Below are positions 40,911-50,427 of a stretch of 64,000 nucleotides of DNA, in pieces (position 1 is the first letter of the stretch; every line of letters starts with the position of its first letter). The position numbers were made by a program, and so were the translations under genes. The notes beneath the pieces are model-generated. The model was not told the DNA's origin. It saw only the letters and a list, made by a program, of their open reading frames with translations, and searched no databases. The stretch is from positions 3,348,001 to 3,412,000 of the forward strand of contig NZ_CP055481.1 of the NCBI RefSeq assembly GCF_013705725.1, read 5' to 3'. This DNA comes from Klebsiella sp. RHBSTW-00484 (GTDB lineage: Bacteria > Pseudomonadota > Gammaproteobacteria > Enterobacterales > Enterobacteriaceae).

Positions 40911-41417
40911 ATGTCACAAACCGTGCATTTCCAGGGCAACCCCGTTTCTGTTCAAGGCACCATTCCGCAGGCAGGCGCTAAAGCGCAGCCGTTTACGCTG
41001 GTCGCCAAAGATCTCTCTGACGTCGCGCTGAGCCAGTTCGCAGGCAAACGTAAAGTGCTGAACATTTTCCCAAGCATCGATACCGGCGTTTGCGCGGCAT
41101 CGGTACGTAAGTTTAACCAACTGGCGTCTGAACTGGACAACACCGTAGTGCTGTGCATCTCCGCCGACCTGCCGTTCGCCCAGTCTCGCTTCTGCGGCGC
41201 TGAAGGCCTGAACAACGTTGTCACGCTGTCCACCCTGCGCGGCGCGCAGTTCCTGGCCGACTACGGTGTCGCTATCTCCGCAGGCCCGCTGGCCGGTCTG
41301 GCGGCGCGCGCTGTGGTCGTCATTGATGAAAACGACCAGGTTGTTTACAGCCAACTGGTGAATGAAATCACCGAAGAGCCGGACTACGACGCCGCTCTGG
41401 CCGCGCTGAAAGCGTAA
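40911..41417 (+). CDS. tpx: Thiol peroxidase
   Basis: A 168-residue atypical 2-Cys peroxiredoxin (Tpx). The peroxidatic cysteine is in [15 protein letters not shown] (C61) and the resolving cysteine in [12 protein letters not shown] (C95). It reduces alkyl hydroperoxides with thioredoxin. Length equals E. coli Tpx. AGGAAG precedes the ATG, and a strong terminator follows at 41438. Confidence 0.97.
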   Translation: MSQTVHFQGNPVSVQGTIPQAGAKAQPFTLVAKDLSDVALSQFAGKRKVLNIFPSIDTGVCAASVRKFNQLASELDNTVVLCISADLPFAQSRFCGAEGLNNVVTLSTLRGAQFLADYGVAISAGPLAGLAARAVVVIDENDQVVYSQLVNEITEEPDYDAALAALKA

Positions 41418-41437
41418 TAACACAGCTAAGCACCCTG

Positions 41438-41463
41438 AGCCCTCGTTGATCGGGGGCTTTTTT
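41438..41463 (+). terminator. tpx terminator
   Basis: AGCCCTCGTTGATCGGGGGCTTTTTT: stem and T-run 20 bp after the tpx stop codon. Confidence 0.85.
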
Positions 41464-42517
41464 ATTCCCGCGCCGCATAGCGGGAGATAAAACGTGCAAT
41501 CGCCGGACCGGTCAGCAAGATGGTGAACAGACGCAGCGTCTGCATCGCCATAATAAAAGACATATCCGCCCGCGTACCTGCAGCAATAATCGCCACCGTA
41601 TCCAGCCCGCCGGGACTGGTTGCCAGATAAGCAGTCATAAAATCCAGCGGCAGAACCTGCGTTAATCCAAAAGCCATCAGCGCACACAGCAGAATCAAGC
41701 CAATAATCGACGCCAGGATCTGCGGTAAGGTTTTCAGCGCCAGCAAGAAAATCTGTTTATTAAACTTTAGACCAACGCTCCAGCCAATGGCGGCATAGGC
41801 CAACGCCAACAGCCATTCCGGGAGTTCGAGTACCAGCCAGCCTTCTCCCTGCACCAGCGCGCCGAGCAACATCGGAAAGAGCATCGCCCCCGACGGAAAG
41901 CGCAACCGCAGACCCAGCCACCCTGCCGCCGCGGTCAATAATAGCGTGAGCGGAAGCTGCCAGCTTATCGGCGGAAACCAGATAACCTGCTGAGTCATCT
42001 CCTGAGCATCGCCGCCGAGAGCGACGCGAACGACCAGCGCCGCAGCCCCGGCGACGAACAGCACCCGCAGGTACTGCATCAACGCCACCAGCCGGACATC
42101 GGCACCGTAATCCTGAGCCATAACCACCATCGCCGACGCGCCGCCCGGCGAGCTTCCCCACGCGCCGGTGGCACCAGGTAACGCGCTATAACGCACCAAC
42201 AGCCATCCCGCCAGCGCGCTAATGGCGAGCGTAGAAAAAAGAATCAGCAGCACCAGCGCCCAGTTTGCCAACAGAACGCCGAAGATCGAGGGCGTGAGGC
42301 TGCGGGCAATCATGCAGCCAATAATCGCCTGGGCAGCAATAAAAAACGGGCGGGGTACGCGAATTTCTGCGCCGCGAAGGCTAAGAGTAATCCCGGCAAT
42401 CATCGGCCCCAGCAACAGCGCGGCGGGGAGATGAAACCAGAACAGAACAAAGGAGAGCGCACCGGAGAGCGCCAGCAATTTCATCCACTGAAAGAAGTGA
42501 CTACGCGAAATCCACAT
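41462..42517 (-). CDS. AbrB-family (ammonia monooxygenase-like) membrane protein
   Basis: A 351-residue integral membrane protein with about ten hydrophobic helices and internal duplication typical of the AbrB family (two repeats with HLPAALLLGPMIAG and FPSGAMLFPMLLGAL). The motif TSPGGLDTVAIIAAG near the C-terminus is characteristic. Members resemble E. coli AbrB (348 residues); function is unclear, possibly transport. The ATG at 42517 has AGGAAT at the right distance; a longer frame reaches 42616 but its N-terminus is polar and unsupported. It lies downstream of tyrR on the same strand, 117 bp away. Confidence 0.8.
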   Translation of the reverse strand: MWISRSHFFQWMKLLALSGALSFVLFWFHLPAALLLGPMIAGITLSLRGAEIRVPRPFFIAAQAIIGCMIARSLTPSIFGVLLANWALVLLILFSTLAISALAGWLLVRYSALPGATGAWGSSPGGASAMVVMAQDYGADVRLVALMQYLRVLFVAGAAALVVRVALGGDAQEMTQQVIWFPPISWQLPLTLLLTAAAGWLGLRLRFPSGAMLFPMLLGALVQGEGWLVLELPEWLLALAYAAIGWSVGLKFNKQIFLLALKTLPQILASIIGLILLCALMAFGLTQVLPLDFMTAYLATSPGGLDTVAIIAAGTRADMSFIMAMQTLRLFTILLTGPAIARFISRYAARE

Positions 42518-42603
42518 GCGTATTCCTGAGAGAAAAAGAGTAAAAGTGGAGTATATACAAGATAATGCTACGGGAAGAACCCCTCCCTTTTCTGGAAATG
42601 CAA

Positions 42604-42623
42604 ACCGGCTGCACAAGCAGCCG
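42604..42623 (-). terminator. tyrR downstream hairpin
   Basis: CCGGCTGCACAAGCAGCCGG, an eight-bp stem 11 bases after the tyrR stop codon. Read on the minus strand it is followed by TTTGC only, so termination may be partial. Confidence 0.5.
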
Positions 42624-42633
42624 GTGGCAATGA

Positions 42634-44175
42634 TTACTCGTCGTTTTTCTTCTGGCTCAAGCCATATTCGCGCAGTTTATTGGCGATCGCGGTGTGCGAA
42701 ACGCCAAGGCGTTTGGCCAGTTTACGCGTGCTGGGGAAGTTGCGATAAAGCTGGGTGAGCACAGAGCGTTCAAAGCGGCGAGTGATGTCATCCAGCGAAC
42801 CTTCCATCGCTTCTTCGCCCACAGGCAAGGAGGCCACATCGTGATCCGGTAACAGGATATCCTGCGGACGCAGTTCAAAACCGTCCAGCTGCGTCAGCGC
42901 GCGATAAACCGCGTTCTTGAGCTGGCGCACGTTGCCCGGCCAGCTATAGCGCGTCAATACGCTATTCAAATCCGCAGAGAGTTTAGGACGCGGGATCCCC
43001 TGCTCATCGGCAAAGCGCGCCACGAACAGTTCGGTCAACGGCATGATATCCTGCGGGCAGTCGCGCAGCGGCGGCAGATACAGGGTCAGAACGTTGAGAC
43101 GATAATAGAGATCTTCACGGAATAGTCCTTTCTGTACCAGCTCCACCAGGTTTTTCTGGGTGGCGCAGATCACCCGCACATCGACATGAACCTCATGATC
43201 TTCACCAACCCGGCGGAAGGTACCATCGTTGAGAAAACGCAACAGTTTGGTCTGCATTCTCGGCGACATCTCACCGATTTCATCCAGCAGCACCGAGCCG
43301 CCGTTAGCCTGCTCGAAGAAGCCTTTTTTACCCTGAATCGCATCGCCAAACAGCTCGCTTTCCACCGCGTCTTCCGGAATAGAGCCGCAGTTCAGCGCCA
43401 GATAGGGTTTTCCTGCGCGCGGGCTGGCCAGATGGCAGGCTTGAGCCAGCAGATCTTTACCGGTGCCGGTATCGCCAACAATCAGCAGCGGCGCACTAAG
43501 CATTGCCAGCTTGCGGGCCTGCTCCACGACATGGCGCATTTTTGGACCAACGGCGAGGATCTGACTAAAGGCGCTGGTATCCTGAATGGTCATGGTTTGC
43601 AGCTGGCGGCCCATACGGACCGTCGAACGCAGCATTGCCACCGCACCGGTGAGCACTCGCTCGCCGTGCTCACCTTCCAGATAGACCGGGGTGATTTCCA
43701 GCAGGAAATTCTGTCCGTTAACCACAACATGCTCAGCATGCGATTCCTGCGGGCTATTTTCCAGCCAGCGCTGCACGTTAAAATCAGTGATCAATTGCGC
43801 GACCGGATGGCTGCGTAGCTTATCCTGGCTCTGGGCAAACAGCTGGCAGCTGGCCGGATTAGCCAGTTCAACTTTCCCCCTGGTGTCCAGAGACAGCACC
43901 GGTTCCGGCATCGCCACCAGCAGTGCGCTAAGTGCGAGATGTTCACGTTCTGATGGCATCCACGGCACGGTACGCACATCTGTCACTCCAGCAATACGGC
44001 GAATTTCCGCCATCAGGCTGCTGAAGTTGGCAAACTCCAGTTCGGCGAAATTGAGATAAATTCGGCCAATAGGGTCGATATCGATACCGCGCAGATCGAT
44101 ACCACGCAGCACCAATAAATCGAGTAATTCACGGGTCAGACCAAGACGGTCTTCACAAAAGACTTCAAGACGCAT
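42634..44175 (-). CDS. tyrR: Transcriptional regulator TyrR
   Basis: A 513-residue regulator of aromatic amino acid biosynthesis and transport. An N-terminal ACT domain (MRLEVFCEDRLGLTRELLDLL) is followed by a PAS domain (about 80-190), a sigma54-interaction-type AAA domain (Walker A GDTGTGKD, LLDEIGEMSPRMQ) and a C-terminal helix-turn-helix (STRKLAKRLGVSHTAIANKLREYGL). As in E. coli, the GAFTGA loop is replaced (GDAIQGKKGFFE), consistent with action on sigma70 promoters. The ATG at 44175 gives the E. coli N-terminus; a GTG four codons upstream is possible. Confidence 0.95.
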   Translation of the reverse strand: MRLEVFCEDRLGLTRELLDLLVLRGIDLRGIDIDPIGRIYLNFAELEFANFSSLMAEIRRIAGVTDVRTVPWMPSEREHLALSALLVAMPEPVLSLDTRGKVELANPASCQLFAQSQDKLRSHPVAQLITDFNVQRWLENSPQESHAEHVVVNGQNFLLEITPVYLEGEHGERVLTGAVAMLRSTVRMGRQLQTMTIQDTSAFSQILAVGPKMRHVVEQARKLAMLSAPLLIVGDTGTGKDLLAQACHLASPRAGKPYLALNCGSIPEDAVESELFGDAIQGKKGFFEQANGGSVLLDEIGEMSPRMQTKLLRFLNDGTFRRVGEDHEVHVDVRVICATQKNLVELVQKGLFREDLYYRLNVLTLYLPPLRDCPQDIMPLTELFVARFADEQGIPRPKLSADLNSVLTRYSWPGNVRQLKNAVYRALTQLDGFELRPQDILLPDHDVASLPVGEEAMEGSLDDITRRFERSVLTQLYRNFPSTRKLAKRLGVSHTAIANKLREYGLSQKKNDE

Positions 44176-44407
44176 AGGAGTTTTCACCCTAAAAAGGCCA
44201 ATGACGGATGAATAATAGGACAGTTATTTGCTGGCGTGAAGATAGCTGTCAACAATTATTGACAGCATGGCGGAAAAATGGCCTTTCTGCCGTAAAGTTA
44301 TACGTTCAGAGCGGACACATGACCAGAATCGTTCAGACGAGTCATCAGCCCTCAAACCGGCAAGGTACCTTATGCTGGTTTGAGGGCAGCATCATCGAAC
44401 CGCTCCG

Positions 44408-46915
44408 TTAACGCAAAATATCGACCACTCCCGTCCTTCCGTTCACCCTGACCCGCATTCCATTCTCCAGCAGCGTCATGACCCCGCGCACGCTCATCAC
44501 TGCCGGAAGCTGCAGCTCCCGCGCGGTGACCGCCCCATGTGACAACGGTCCGCCGCTTTCGGTGATCACTCCGCTCGCGCGGTAAAACAGCGAGGTCCAC
44601 GCAGGATTAGTCGTGCGAGCCACCAGAATCGCGCCTTTTGGAAAAGCAGCAAACTCCTCCGGCCCATGAACCAGAAAGACCTCACCTTCCACCTCGCCAG
44701 GGCTGCCAGCCATCCCCTGTAATCCCTCACCCTGCCGCAATTCGCGGATCGCATCATCTTCGCCAAGATTCCATGACGGACTACGCTGTTTCGCCGCCTG
44801 CCAGGCAGACTTATTGGCGTGCACCTGCGCGGCCAGATCTTCGAAAGCGTTCTGCGCCACCGCAGCGTCAAGATCGGCGAATGACGCGAAATAGAGATCA
44901 TCCGCTTCTTGCAGAATACCCGCAGCCGTCAGCCGCTCCCCCATCTCGCGCACACCGCTGCGGAACGGCAGCGTAAGACGCGTGGTCTGATAATGCTCAA
45001 GGTCGTCCAGCCAGGTATAAACGCGCGCCAGGCGAGTCACCTCTTCAACAAAGTAGCGCAGATCTTCCGGCACCTGAGCCAGCCATGCGTGCTGCGCCGC
45101 TGAGGCAGCCAGCTTGCCGTTAAGCGCCTGCGCCGCCAAATCATCGTCCGGCAGCTCCACCAGCATTTTCAGCTGATCCAATACAATATGCGGCGCTTCA
45201 AGCCAGGTCGGATAATAAGCGTCGAAATCCAGCTCGCGATGGCCGTGGCGTTGCAGGAACTGGTTGAAGTCAGTATCAAACGCAGGATACGCGCTAAGAC
45301 GTGAAACAAGCGCCAGCGACGGGGTATCGGCGAACTCCCGCAGCAGCTCTGGCTCGTTACGAACCTGCCGCGATAGCGCCCACAGCTCAGCGTTAACTTG
45401 CCCGGTTTTAGTCTCGGCGACCGACAGCAACAGATCGAACATCGATTTGGCTTCTGCCGCAGGCATCGACATTTGCAGGATCTGGTAGAGCACGGCATAC
45501 AAGGTGCGCTGGGTCAGGGAAATAGCAATATTTGGCAGGAAGTAACGTTTACCCGCATCGCGTACCCGCAGCAGATAATCCCAGCACTGCGCCAGCGTGT
45601 AGCTCGCCAACGGCTCGCGCATCAATGCGCCGATTTCCAGCAGATAAGTATCCAGATCGCGCATCCAGCGGATCGGCAACTCCTGCACCCAGGCATAGCG
45701 CTTTGCCAGCGTCGGCAGAGCCGCTCGCAGTTGCTCCAGCGAACTGATGCCGCCGGGCATTCTGCCAGCATACAGTTCCACCGCATTCTGGTTGCCATAG
45801 ACATAGCACTCTTTTACCGCGAACCATTTACCCCCAAAACCAGGCAAGCCCATCAGGGAAAAAGAGAAGTTGAGCGATTCATGGAAACCTTCCTCTACCA
45901 GATCCCAGGTCAACGGCGTTACCGCATTAGGAAAGCGTTCAGCGGATTCATCGCGCGTCCAGCGTTCCGGCACGAACGTGACCGGACGGGATTGCAGCAG
46001 ATAGAACGACGCACCGGAAAATGCCCATTCAATATCCTGGGGAAAACCAAAAAACGCCTGCGCCTGCCGGGCGACGCTCGCCACCGTCAGACATTGTTCA
46101 TCGCTAAGCGAACTCTGCGATTGCCGGGATGCGGGCAGGACCACATCGTGTACGCCCTGGCTGTCTTTCAGCAAAATCGTCGTTTTTTGTCCGATACTAC
46201 GTTCCGTGACTTCTCCCTGCGGCATGGCAACGCGGTATTCATCCACCTCCCGCTCGCCGCCGACGACGCTCTCGCCTAATCCAAAGCAAGCGTTAATCAA
46301 CACTTGCTCCAGCTCCCCGCGTACCGGATCGATGGAAAAGGCCACACCGGCCGCATCGCTTTCCGTCATCTCCACCATCTGCTGGATCACCACCGCCATC
46401 GCGGCGTCGAGGTGAACGAGTTGCAGATGCGCGCGATAGCGCATGGCGTGTTCATGCCATAACGAAACGTAGCATTCGCGCACCGCGTTGAGGATCGCAT
46501 CAGCGCCGCGCATATTGAGCAAGGTATCGTGCTGTCCGGCGAAAGCCGCGCCGGGCAGATCTTCAAACGTCGCTGAAGAGCGCACAGCAACGTTCCAGTC
46601 CTTCGCCCCAAGCGCGTCCAGCCGTTGCGTTACCGCCACGCGTAGCGCTTGTGGCAAAGCTTGTCGACGAATGAGCGCCTGAATTTCGCGGCTGCATATG
46701 CCGAAATCGTCATATTGTTGCAGTAGAGTCTGGATTTGCTCTCTTAGCGGTGCCAGAAACAGCTGATAAGCAGAAGCCGACACAATCAGACCGGGCGGCA
46801 CCGGCAGGCCCCCTGCGGTCAGACGCGCGAGGTTGGCGCCCTTCCCCCCGCTCAGCGCCAGTTCGCTGGCGTGCGGATCGTGAAAGGTAAAAATCATCGA
46901 GTCTTCCGTTAGCAT
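44408..46915 (-). CDS. PEP-synthase/rifampin-phosphotransferase-like enzyme
   Basis: An 835-residue protein. The N-terminal 310 residues are a pyruvate-phosphate-dikinase ATP-grasp domain (SGGKGANLARLTAGGLPVPPG; VRSSATFEDLPGAAFAGQHDT; DPVRGELEQVLINACFGLGESVVGG; IEWAFS...LLQSRPVT). The C-terminus is the swivelling phosphohistidine domain with H793 (ESGGPLSHGAVTARELQLPAV). The C-terminal PEP-binding barrel of true PEP synthase is absent, so the architecture is that of rifampin phosphotransferase (about 860 residues), with a large helical middle domain for the acceptor. It is the last gene of an operon after a PAP2-type enzyme (TAATG overlap) and an acyltransferase, suggesting a lipid or small-molecule acceptor. 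Confidence 0.8.
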   Translation of the reverse strand: MLTEDSMIFTFHDPHASELALSGGKGANLARLTAGGLPVPPGLIVSASAYQLFLAPLREQIQTLLQQYDDFGICSREIQALIRRQALPQALRVAVTQRLDALGAKDWNVAVRSSATFEDLPGAAFAGQHDTLLNMRGADAILNAVRECYVSLWHEHAMRYRAHLQLVHLDAAMAVVIQQMVEMTESDAAGVAFSIDPVRGELEQVLINACFGLGESVVGGEREVDEYRVAMPQGEVTERSIGQKTTILLKDSQGVHDVVLPASRQSQSSLSDEQCLTVASVARQAQAFFGFPQDIEWAFSGASFYLLQSRPVTFVPERWTRDESAERFPNAVTPLTWDLVEEGFHESLNFSFSLMGLPGFGGKWFAVKECYVYGNQNAVELYAGRMPGGISSLEQLRAALPTLAKRYAWVQELPIRWMRDLDTYLLEIGALMREPLASYTLAQCWDYLLRVRDAGKRYFLPNIAISLTQRTLYAVLYQILQMSMPAAEAKSMFDLLLSVAETKTGQVNAELWALSRQVRNEPELLREFADTPSLALVSRLSAYPAFDTDFNQFLQRHGHRELDFDAYYPTWLEAPHIVLDQLKMLVELPDDDLAAQALNGKLAASAAQHAWLAQVPEDLRYFVEEVTRLARVYTWLDDLEHYQTTRLTLPFRSGVREMGERLTAAGILQEADDLYFASFADLDAAVAQNAFEDLAAQVHANKSAWQAAKQRSPSWNLGEDDAIRELRQGEGLQGMAGSPGEVEGEVFLVHGPEEFAAFPKGAILVARTTNPAWTSLFYRASGVITESGGPLSHGAVTARELQLPAVMSVRGVMTLLENGMRVRVNGRTGVVDILR

Positions 46916-47814
46916 TATGCTTTCCTTATCATGTTGTTACGGCGGGAGAAGCCGCAGCGGCGCAGCCATACCAGCACCAGAAACGCCAGCAGAGCACCAA
47001 AAATCAGATCGATACCGTAGTGATAGCGCAGATAGAGCGTCGCCAGGATCAACCCCACCACCAGCGGCGACAGCAACAGCGCGCAAAGATAGCGACGCTG
47101 TAAAAGCAGATAACCAAACACATAGAGGCTAATCCCGCAGTGCAGGCTGGGAAAAACGTCCATACCCGTTCCACCACTCGCCACCAGCGAAACCAGCAGC
47201 GCGGTCAGCGCGCCGCCTTGCGGCGGATAGGAAAAAACGTCCGGAAAGGCAAGATAAGGCCCGGCGGCAGGCACCAGTAAATAGCCGATAAATCCAAAGA
47301 GATACATCAGCATCAGACCATAGAAGAAACCACGGCTGGCAAGTTCATGGCGACGGAAAGCGCAAAACAGCACCGGCAGCAGAATAATGAAATAGAATGA
47401 GAGATAGCACAGGCTCATTACCTCACTTAACCAGACCCTCTCCCAGCCGAGCAGCCGTTCAGTCAATCCGCTACCGAATAGCCAACGATCGGCCGCCAGC
47501 AGCCAGGCGTCCATTGAGCGCGGCATCGCCAGCTGAATCGCCTTAAACAGAGGGAAAACCAGCCAGCTGGCGGCAAACTGCAGTACGCCAATCCAGCTGC
47601 GCCAGCGCGACGACGACGAACGCATTGATTGCAGCAACAGCAGCCAAACCATCACGCTGGCGATTACCGGCGCAATAAATTGGGGGTCACGCAGTTGCCA
47701 GGCGGAAAAAATCCCCAACCCGGAAATCAAGGCGATCAGGGCTAAATAGATCCCATACCCCGGACGGTTCCGGGGAGCCAAACCGACAAAATGGGCATTC
47801 TTTATCAGGCTCAA
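46915..47814 (-). CDS. PAP2-superfamily membrane phosphatase/transferase (Aur1/inositolphosphotransferase-like)
   Basis: A 299-residue protein with about seven membrane helices. The PAP2_3-type catalytic motifs are FPSLHCGISLYVFG and RYHYGIDLIFG. It starts at a TTG (47814) that overlaps the acyltransferase stop; GGGGAGG sits seven bases upstream, so TTG is the likely start, although the frame is open to 48066 over the acyltransferase. Related enzymes hydrolyse or transfer phosphoryl head groups of lipids in the membrane. It ends in TAATG with the next gene. The operon as a whole looks like a lipid-modification pathway. Confidence 0.78.
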   Translation of the reverse strand: MSLIKNAHFVGLAPRNRPGYGIYLALIALISGLGIFSAWQLRDPQFIAPVIASVMVWLLLLQSMRSSSSRWRSWIGVLQFAASWLVFPLFKAIQLAMPRSMDAWLLAADRWLFGSGLTERLLGWERVWLSEVMSLCYLSFYFIILLPVLFCAFRRHELASRGFFYGLMLMYLFGFIGYLLVPAAGPYLAFPDVFSYPPQGGALTALLVSLVASGGTGMDVFPSLHCGISLYVFGYLLLQRRYLCALLLSPLVVGLILATLYLRYHYGIDLIFGALLAFLVLVWLRRCGFSRRNNMIRKA

Positions 47815-48893
47815 ACGTTTTCCTCCCCCCAAACAGAACGTTGCCGCCACCCCAGGTAAGCCGCTGTATAAAGCAGCCACAGCCAGGGAAAGAGAATACC
47901 CAGCACAATCAAACAGGGCAGCCACAGCAGCGCGACGGCAAAACCGCTCGCCAGACGAAAAAAGGCCACCGTATTGCGCCCGTCGGCCTGTCTGCCAACC
48001 CACCAGGCGCAGAGCAGAACCGGAAAAAGTACCAGCACAAACGGCAGTTGCAGCGCGCAGGCCCAAATGTTTCTTTGCCGATGCCGCTTATCAGATGGTT
48101 TTTCAGCATGCGTTCCGCTTGCCGCTCGTTTAAAAGCCAACGCCCAGGATTCGCTATGCCGCCACTGGTGGGCATAGCCTTCGGCGTCCGCCATGGTCGC
48201 CTCGCTGTCGCAGTTGACCGAAACCTGATTCAACGCATTACTCACACATTCAGTGATTTCCGTTTCCCAGGCCTCCTGGGATTTATCCTCCCGAGCGGGA
48301 AATACCAGCGCTTCGCCAACCAGCAGCTCAACCCGCGAACCAAAGCGATCCGGAGCCTGATAGAAACTCCCTACCGGGATCACCCGAAAGCGCTGGCCTT
48401 CCTGCAACAGTCGGCGAATGATTTTCACCGTTCCCGGCTGATAAGGCTGTGGTGCATAGCTCCATTCGCTGGTGCCTTCCGGAAAGATCACCAGGCTGCC
48501 GCCCTGCTTGATATGAGCAATGGCGTGCAGCACCGGGTTTCCCGCCTGCGTCCGGCTAAAACCGTAGCGAGCACGATCCTTGTCGCGCACAACCGGAATG
48601 CCGGTAAATAGCAGGCGCAAAAAACGCGATCTCAGCAGCTGAACGGAGGCAAGAAACTGGCCATGCGGCAACAGCGGGCTAACCACCCAACCGTCGGTGG
48701 CCCCGTTACGGTGGCTGGCAAGCAGAATCGTGGGAATATCATCGTCCAGCGGTAAAACACGGTGGCCACGCTCGTCAATAAAGTCGATCGAAGCGTAGTA
48801 GAAATGGCTCAATAGCCTGGCGATAAAGCGATACCAGCGCGGTAGCGCTCTGCCCGGAGTGAAGAGCAGCCAGGGAAGATTACGTTTATCCAT
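47811..48893 (-). CDS. PlsC-type glycerol-phosphate acyltransferase-like protein
   Basis: A 360-residue protein with an N-terminal membrane-associated acyltransferase domain: catalytic motif I H61-RNGAT-D67 (H-x5-D variant), glycine-rich substrate motif and motif III VIFPEGTSEWSY (about 135-146). The C-terminal 100 residues contain two to three membrane helices (ACALQLPFVLVLFPVLLCAWWVG and a longer segment up to LYTAAYLGW). It probably acylates a glycerophosphate-like or alcohol acceptor at the inner membrane. It is the first gene of the three-gene minus-strand operon and overlaps the PAP2 gene by 4 bp. Confidence 0.8.
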   Translation of the reverse strand: MDKRNLPWLLFTPGRALPRWYRFIARLLSHFYYASIDFIDERGHRVLPLDDDIPTILLASHRNGATDGWVVSPLLPHGQFLASVQLLRSRFLRLLFTGIPVVRDKDRARYGFSRTQAGNPVLHAIAHIKQGGSLVIFPEGTSEWSYAPQPYQPGTVKIIRRLLQEGQRFRVIPVGSFYQAPDRFGSRVELLVGEALVFPAREDKSQEAWETEITECVSNALNQVSVNCDSEATMADAEGYAHQWRHSESWALAFKRAASGTHAEKPSDKRHRQRNIWACALQLPFVLVLFPVLLCAWWVGRQADGRNTVAFFRLASGFAVALLWLPCLIVLGILFPWLWLLYTAAYLGWRQRSVWGEENV

Positions 48894-48972
48894 AACGTGC
48901 GGTTGTCATCATGTCCTTGTTTAACATTTCCGCACAATAATCGCTTCGCTGGGGGATTACAATAAGCAGTTT

Positions 48973-48990
48973 GGGGGCATCATCGCCCCC
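48973..48990 (-). terminator. Hairpin downstream of the GH4 gene
   Basis: GGGGGCATCATCGCCCCC, seven bases after the GH4 stop codon on the minus strand; the T-run is weak. Confidence 0.55.
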
Positions 48991-48996
48991 TCAGAA

Positions 48997-50313
48997 TTAC
49001 TGTGGATGAAATGCGGGCATCAGCTTCCGGTTATGTTCGATAACCTCATCCAGCGCCTGTTCAAGCTTCTCACCGCTGACGATCAGCGGGTTCAGCACCA
49101 GCGCGCGCCAGGCGGTATGCCGGTTACCCGTTATCGCCGCTTCGATGGTCAGCCGCTCGAAAGACTTCATCAGTTGCAGCAGGCGCAGCGTATCTTCCGG
49201 GAATGACGCCACGTTCAGCGGCTGCGGGCCGGATGCGGTAATCAGCGAACTCACCTCGACCGCGCAGTCGTCCGGCAGGCCGTTAATCGCGCCATTGTTA
49301 CGCGTGTTAACGTGCATAATAATGCGCTTGTCATTATAAATACCGTTCATCAATTCACAGGCGGCTTCAGAATAATATTGCCCACCGCGCCCCTCCAGCG
49401 CCTTCGGTTTTACCGCCAGATTCGGGTCGCTGTATTGGGTGAAAAGCTCTTTTTCCAGCAACTTCACCACCTCGCCGCGAGTCCCTTCACCATCGGCCTC
49501 GGTCAGCTCCTGGCGCAGCATGTCATCCTTCATATAGTAATAACGCAGGTAGGCGCAGGGGATCATCCCCAGCCCTTGCAGCAAATGCTGCGGCCAGCGG
49601 AACGGCGGAATATTGCGCGGCACCAGCGGATCGTTACCTGCGCTAATCTGCGCAATGGCTTCCGGCAGCCACTCTTTGCCTTTATGCAGAATCTGCCGCA
49701 CGAAGATGAAATGGTTCAGGCCCGCAACCTGCATGATGAAATCATTTTCGTTGGCGCAATTAAGCAGCTGTGCGACGCCCTTTTGCATAATCACCGGCAC
49801 GTTGCACAGGCCCACGGCTTTAATTTTGCTATGACGCAGCACCGCTTCCGTCACCATGCCCGACGGGTTGGTAAAGTTCAGTAGCCAGGCGTCCGGGCAC
49901 AGGCGTTCCATATCTGCCGCAATCTCCAGAGCAATCGGGATTGTCCGGCAGGCATTGGCAAAACCGCCCAGCCCGTTGGTCTCCTGGCCAATCAAGCCAT
50001 ATTTTAACGAGATGCGCTCGTCGCTGATGCGCGCATCCAGGCACCCGGCACGGAACTGCGAGCAGACAAAATCCGCGCCCTGCAAGGCGCTTTCGCGGTC
50101 AAGCGTCGCCACCACTTCAATAGACAAACCCGCTTTGGCAATCATTCGCCGCGCCAGCCCGGCGATAATTTCAACCTTTTCTTTGCCGTCTTCAATATCG
50201 ACCAGCCACAGCGCCTTAACCGGCATCTCAGCGTGCCGTTTAAGTAAACCTTCGATCAGTTCCGGGGTATAGCTGGAACCGCCGCCAATCACCACAATTT
50301 TGAGTCCTGACAT
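48997..50313 (-). CDS. 6-phospho-beta-glucosidase-type glycosidase, GH4 family
   Basis: A 438-residue NAD+- and Mn2+-dependent GH4 enzyme. The N-terminal Rossmann motif is VVIGGGSSYTPELIEGL, followed by NFTNPSGMVTEAV (metal/substrate region), LCNVPV (the Cys-Asn of the CN-x-P motif) and GLNHFIF with the catalytic histidine. It resembles E. coli ChbF (450 residues), which hydrolyses 6-phospho-diacetylchitobiose and 6-phospho-cellobiose. No PTS genes are adjacent, so the substrate must be imported by a system elsewhere. It is divergent from a LysR regulator which probably controls it. Confidence 0.88.
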   Translation of the reverse strand: MSGLKIVVIGGGSSYTPELIEGLLKRHAEMPVKALWLVDIEDGKEKVEIIAGLARRMIAKAGLSIEVVATLDRESALQGADFVCSQFRAGCLDARISDERISLKYGLIGQETNGLGGFANACRTIPIALEIAADMERLCPDAWLLNFTNPSGMVTEAVLRHSKIKAVGLCNVPVIMQKGVAQLLNCANENDFIMQVAGLNHFIFVRQILHKGKEWLPEAIAQISAGNDPLVPRNIPPFRWPQHLLQGLGMIPCAYLRYYYMKDDMLRQELTEADGEGTRGEVVKLLEKELFTQYSDPNLAVKPKALEGRGGQYYSEAACELMNGIYNDKRIIMHVNTRNNGAINGLPDDCAVEVSSLITASGPQPLNVASFPEDTLRLLQLMKSFERLTIEAAITGNRHTAWRALVLNPLIVSGEKLEQALDEVIEHNRKLMPAFHPQ

Positions 50314-50427
50314 GGTATATCTCCATTTGATATAGGGTATAACTATTTAAAACCGTCATAACTGGCGGAACAAACGAAATAAAATGGCTCATGCATGAAT
50401 ATGATTAATGCATAACGGAGAATGACC

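Noticed and set aside
44208..44411. 67-codon frame between tyrR and the PEP-dependent gene
   Set aside because: Covers the tyrR promoter region and a near-palindrome (44349-44388); no ribosome binding site or family.
46915..48066. Long version of the PAP2-type gene starting at 48066
   Set aside because: The extra 84 codons run antiphase through the acyltransferase gene; the TTG at 47814 with GGAGG explains the start better.
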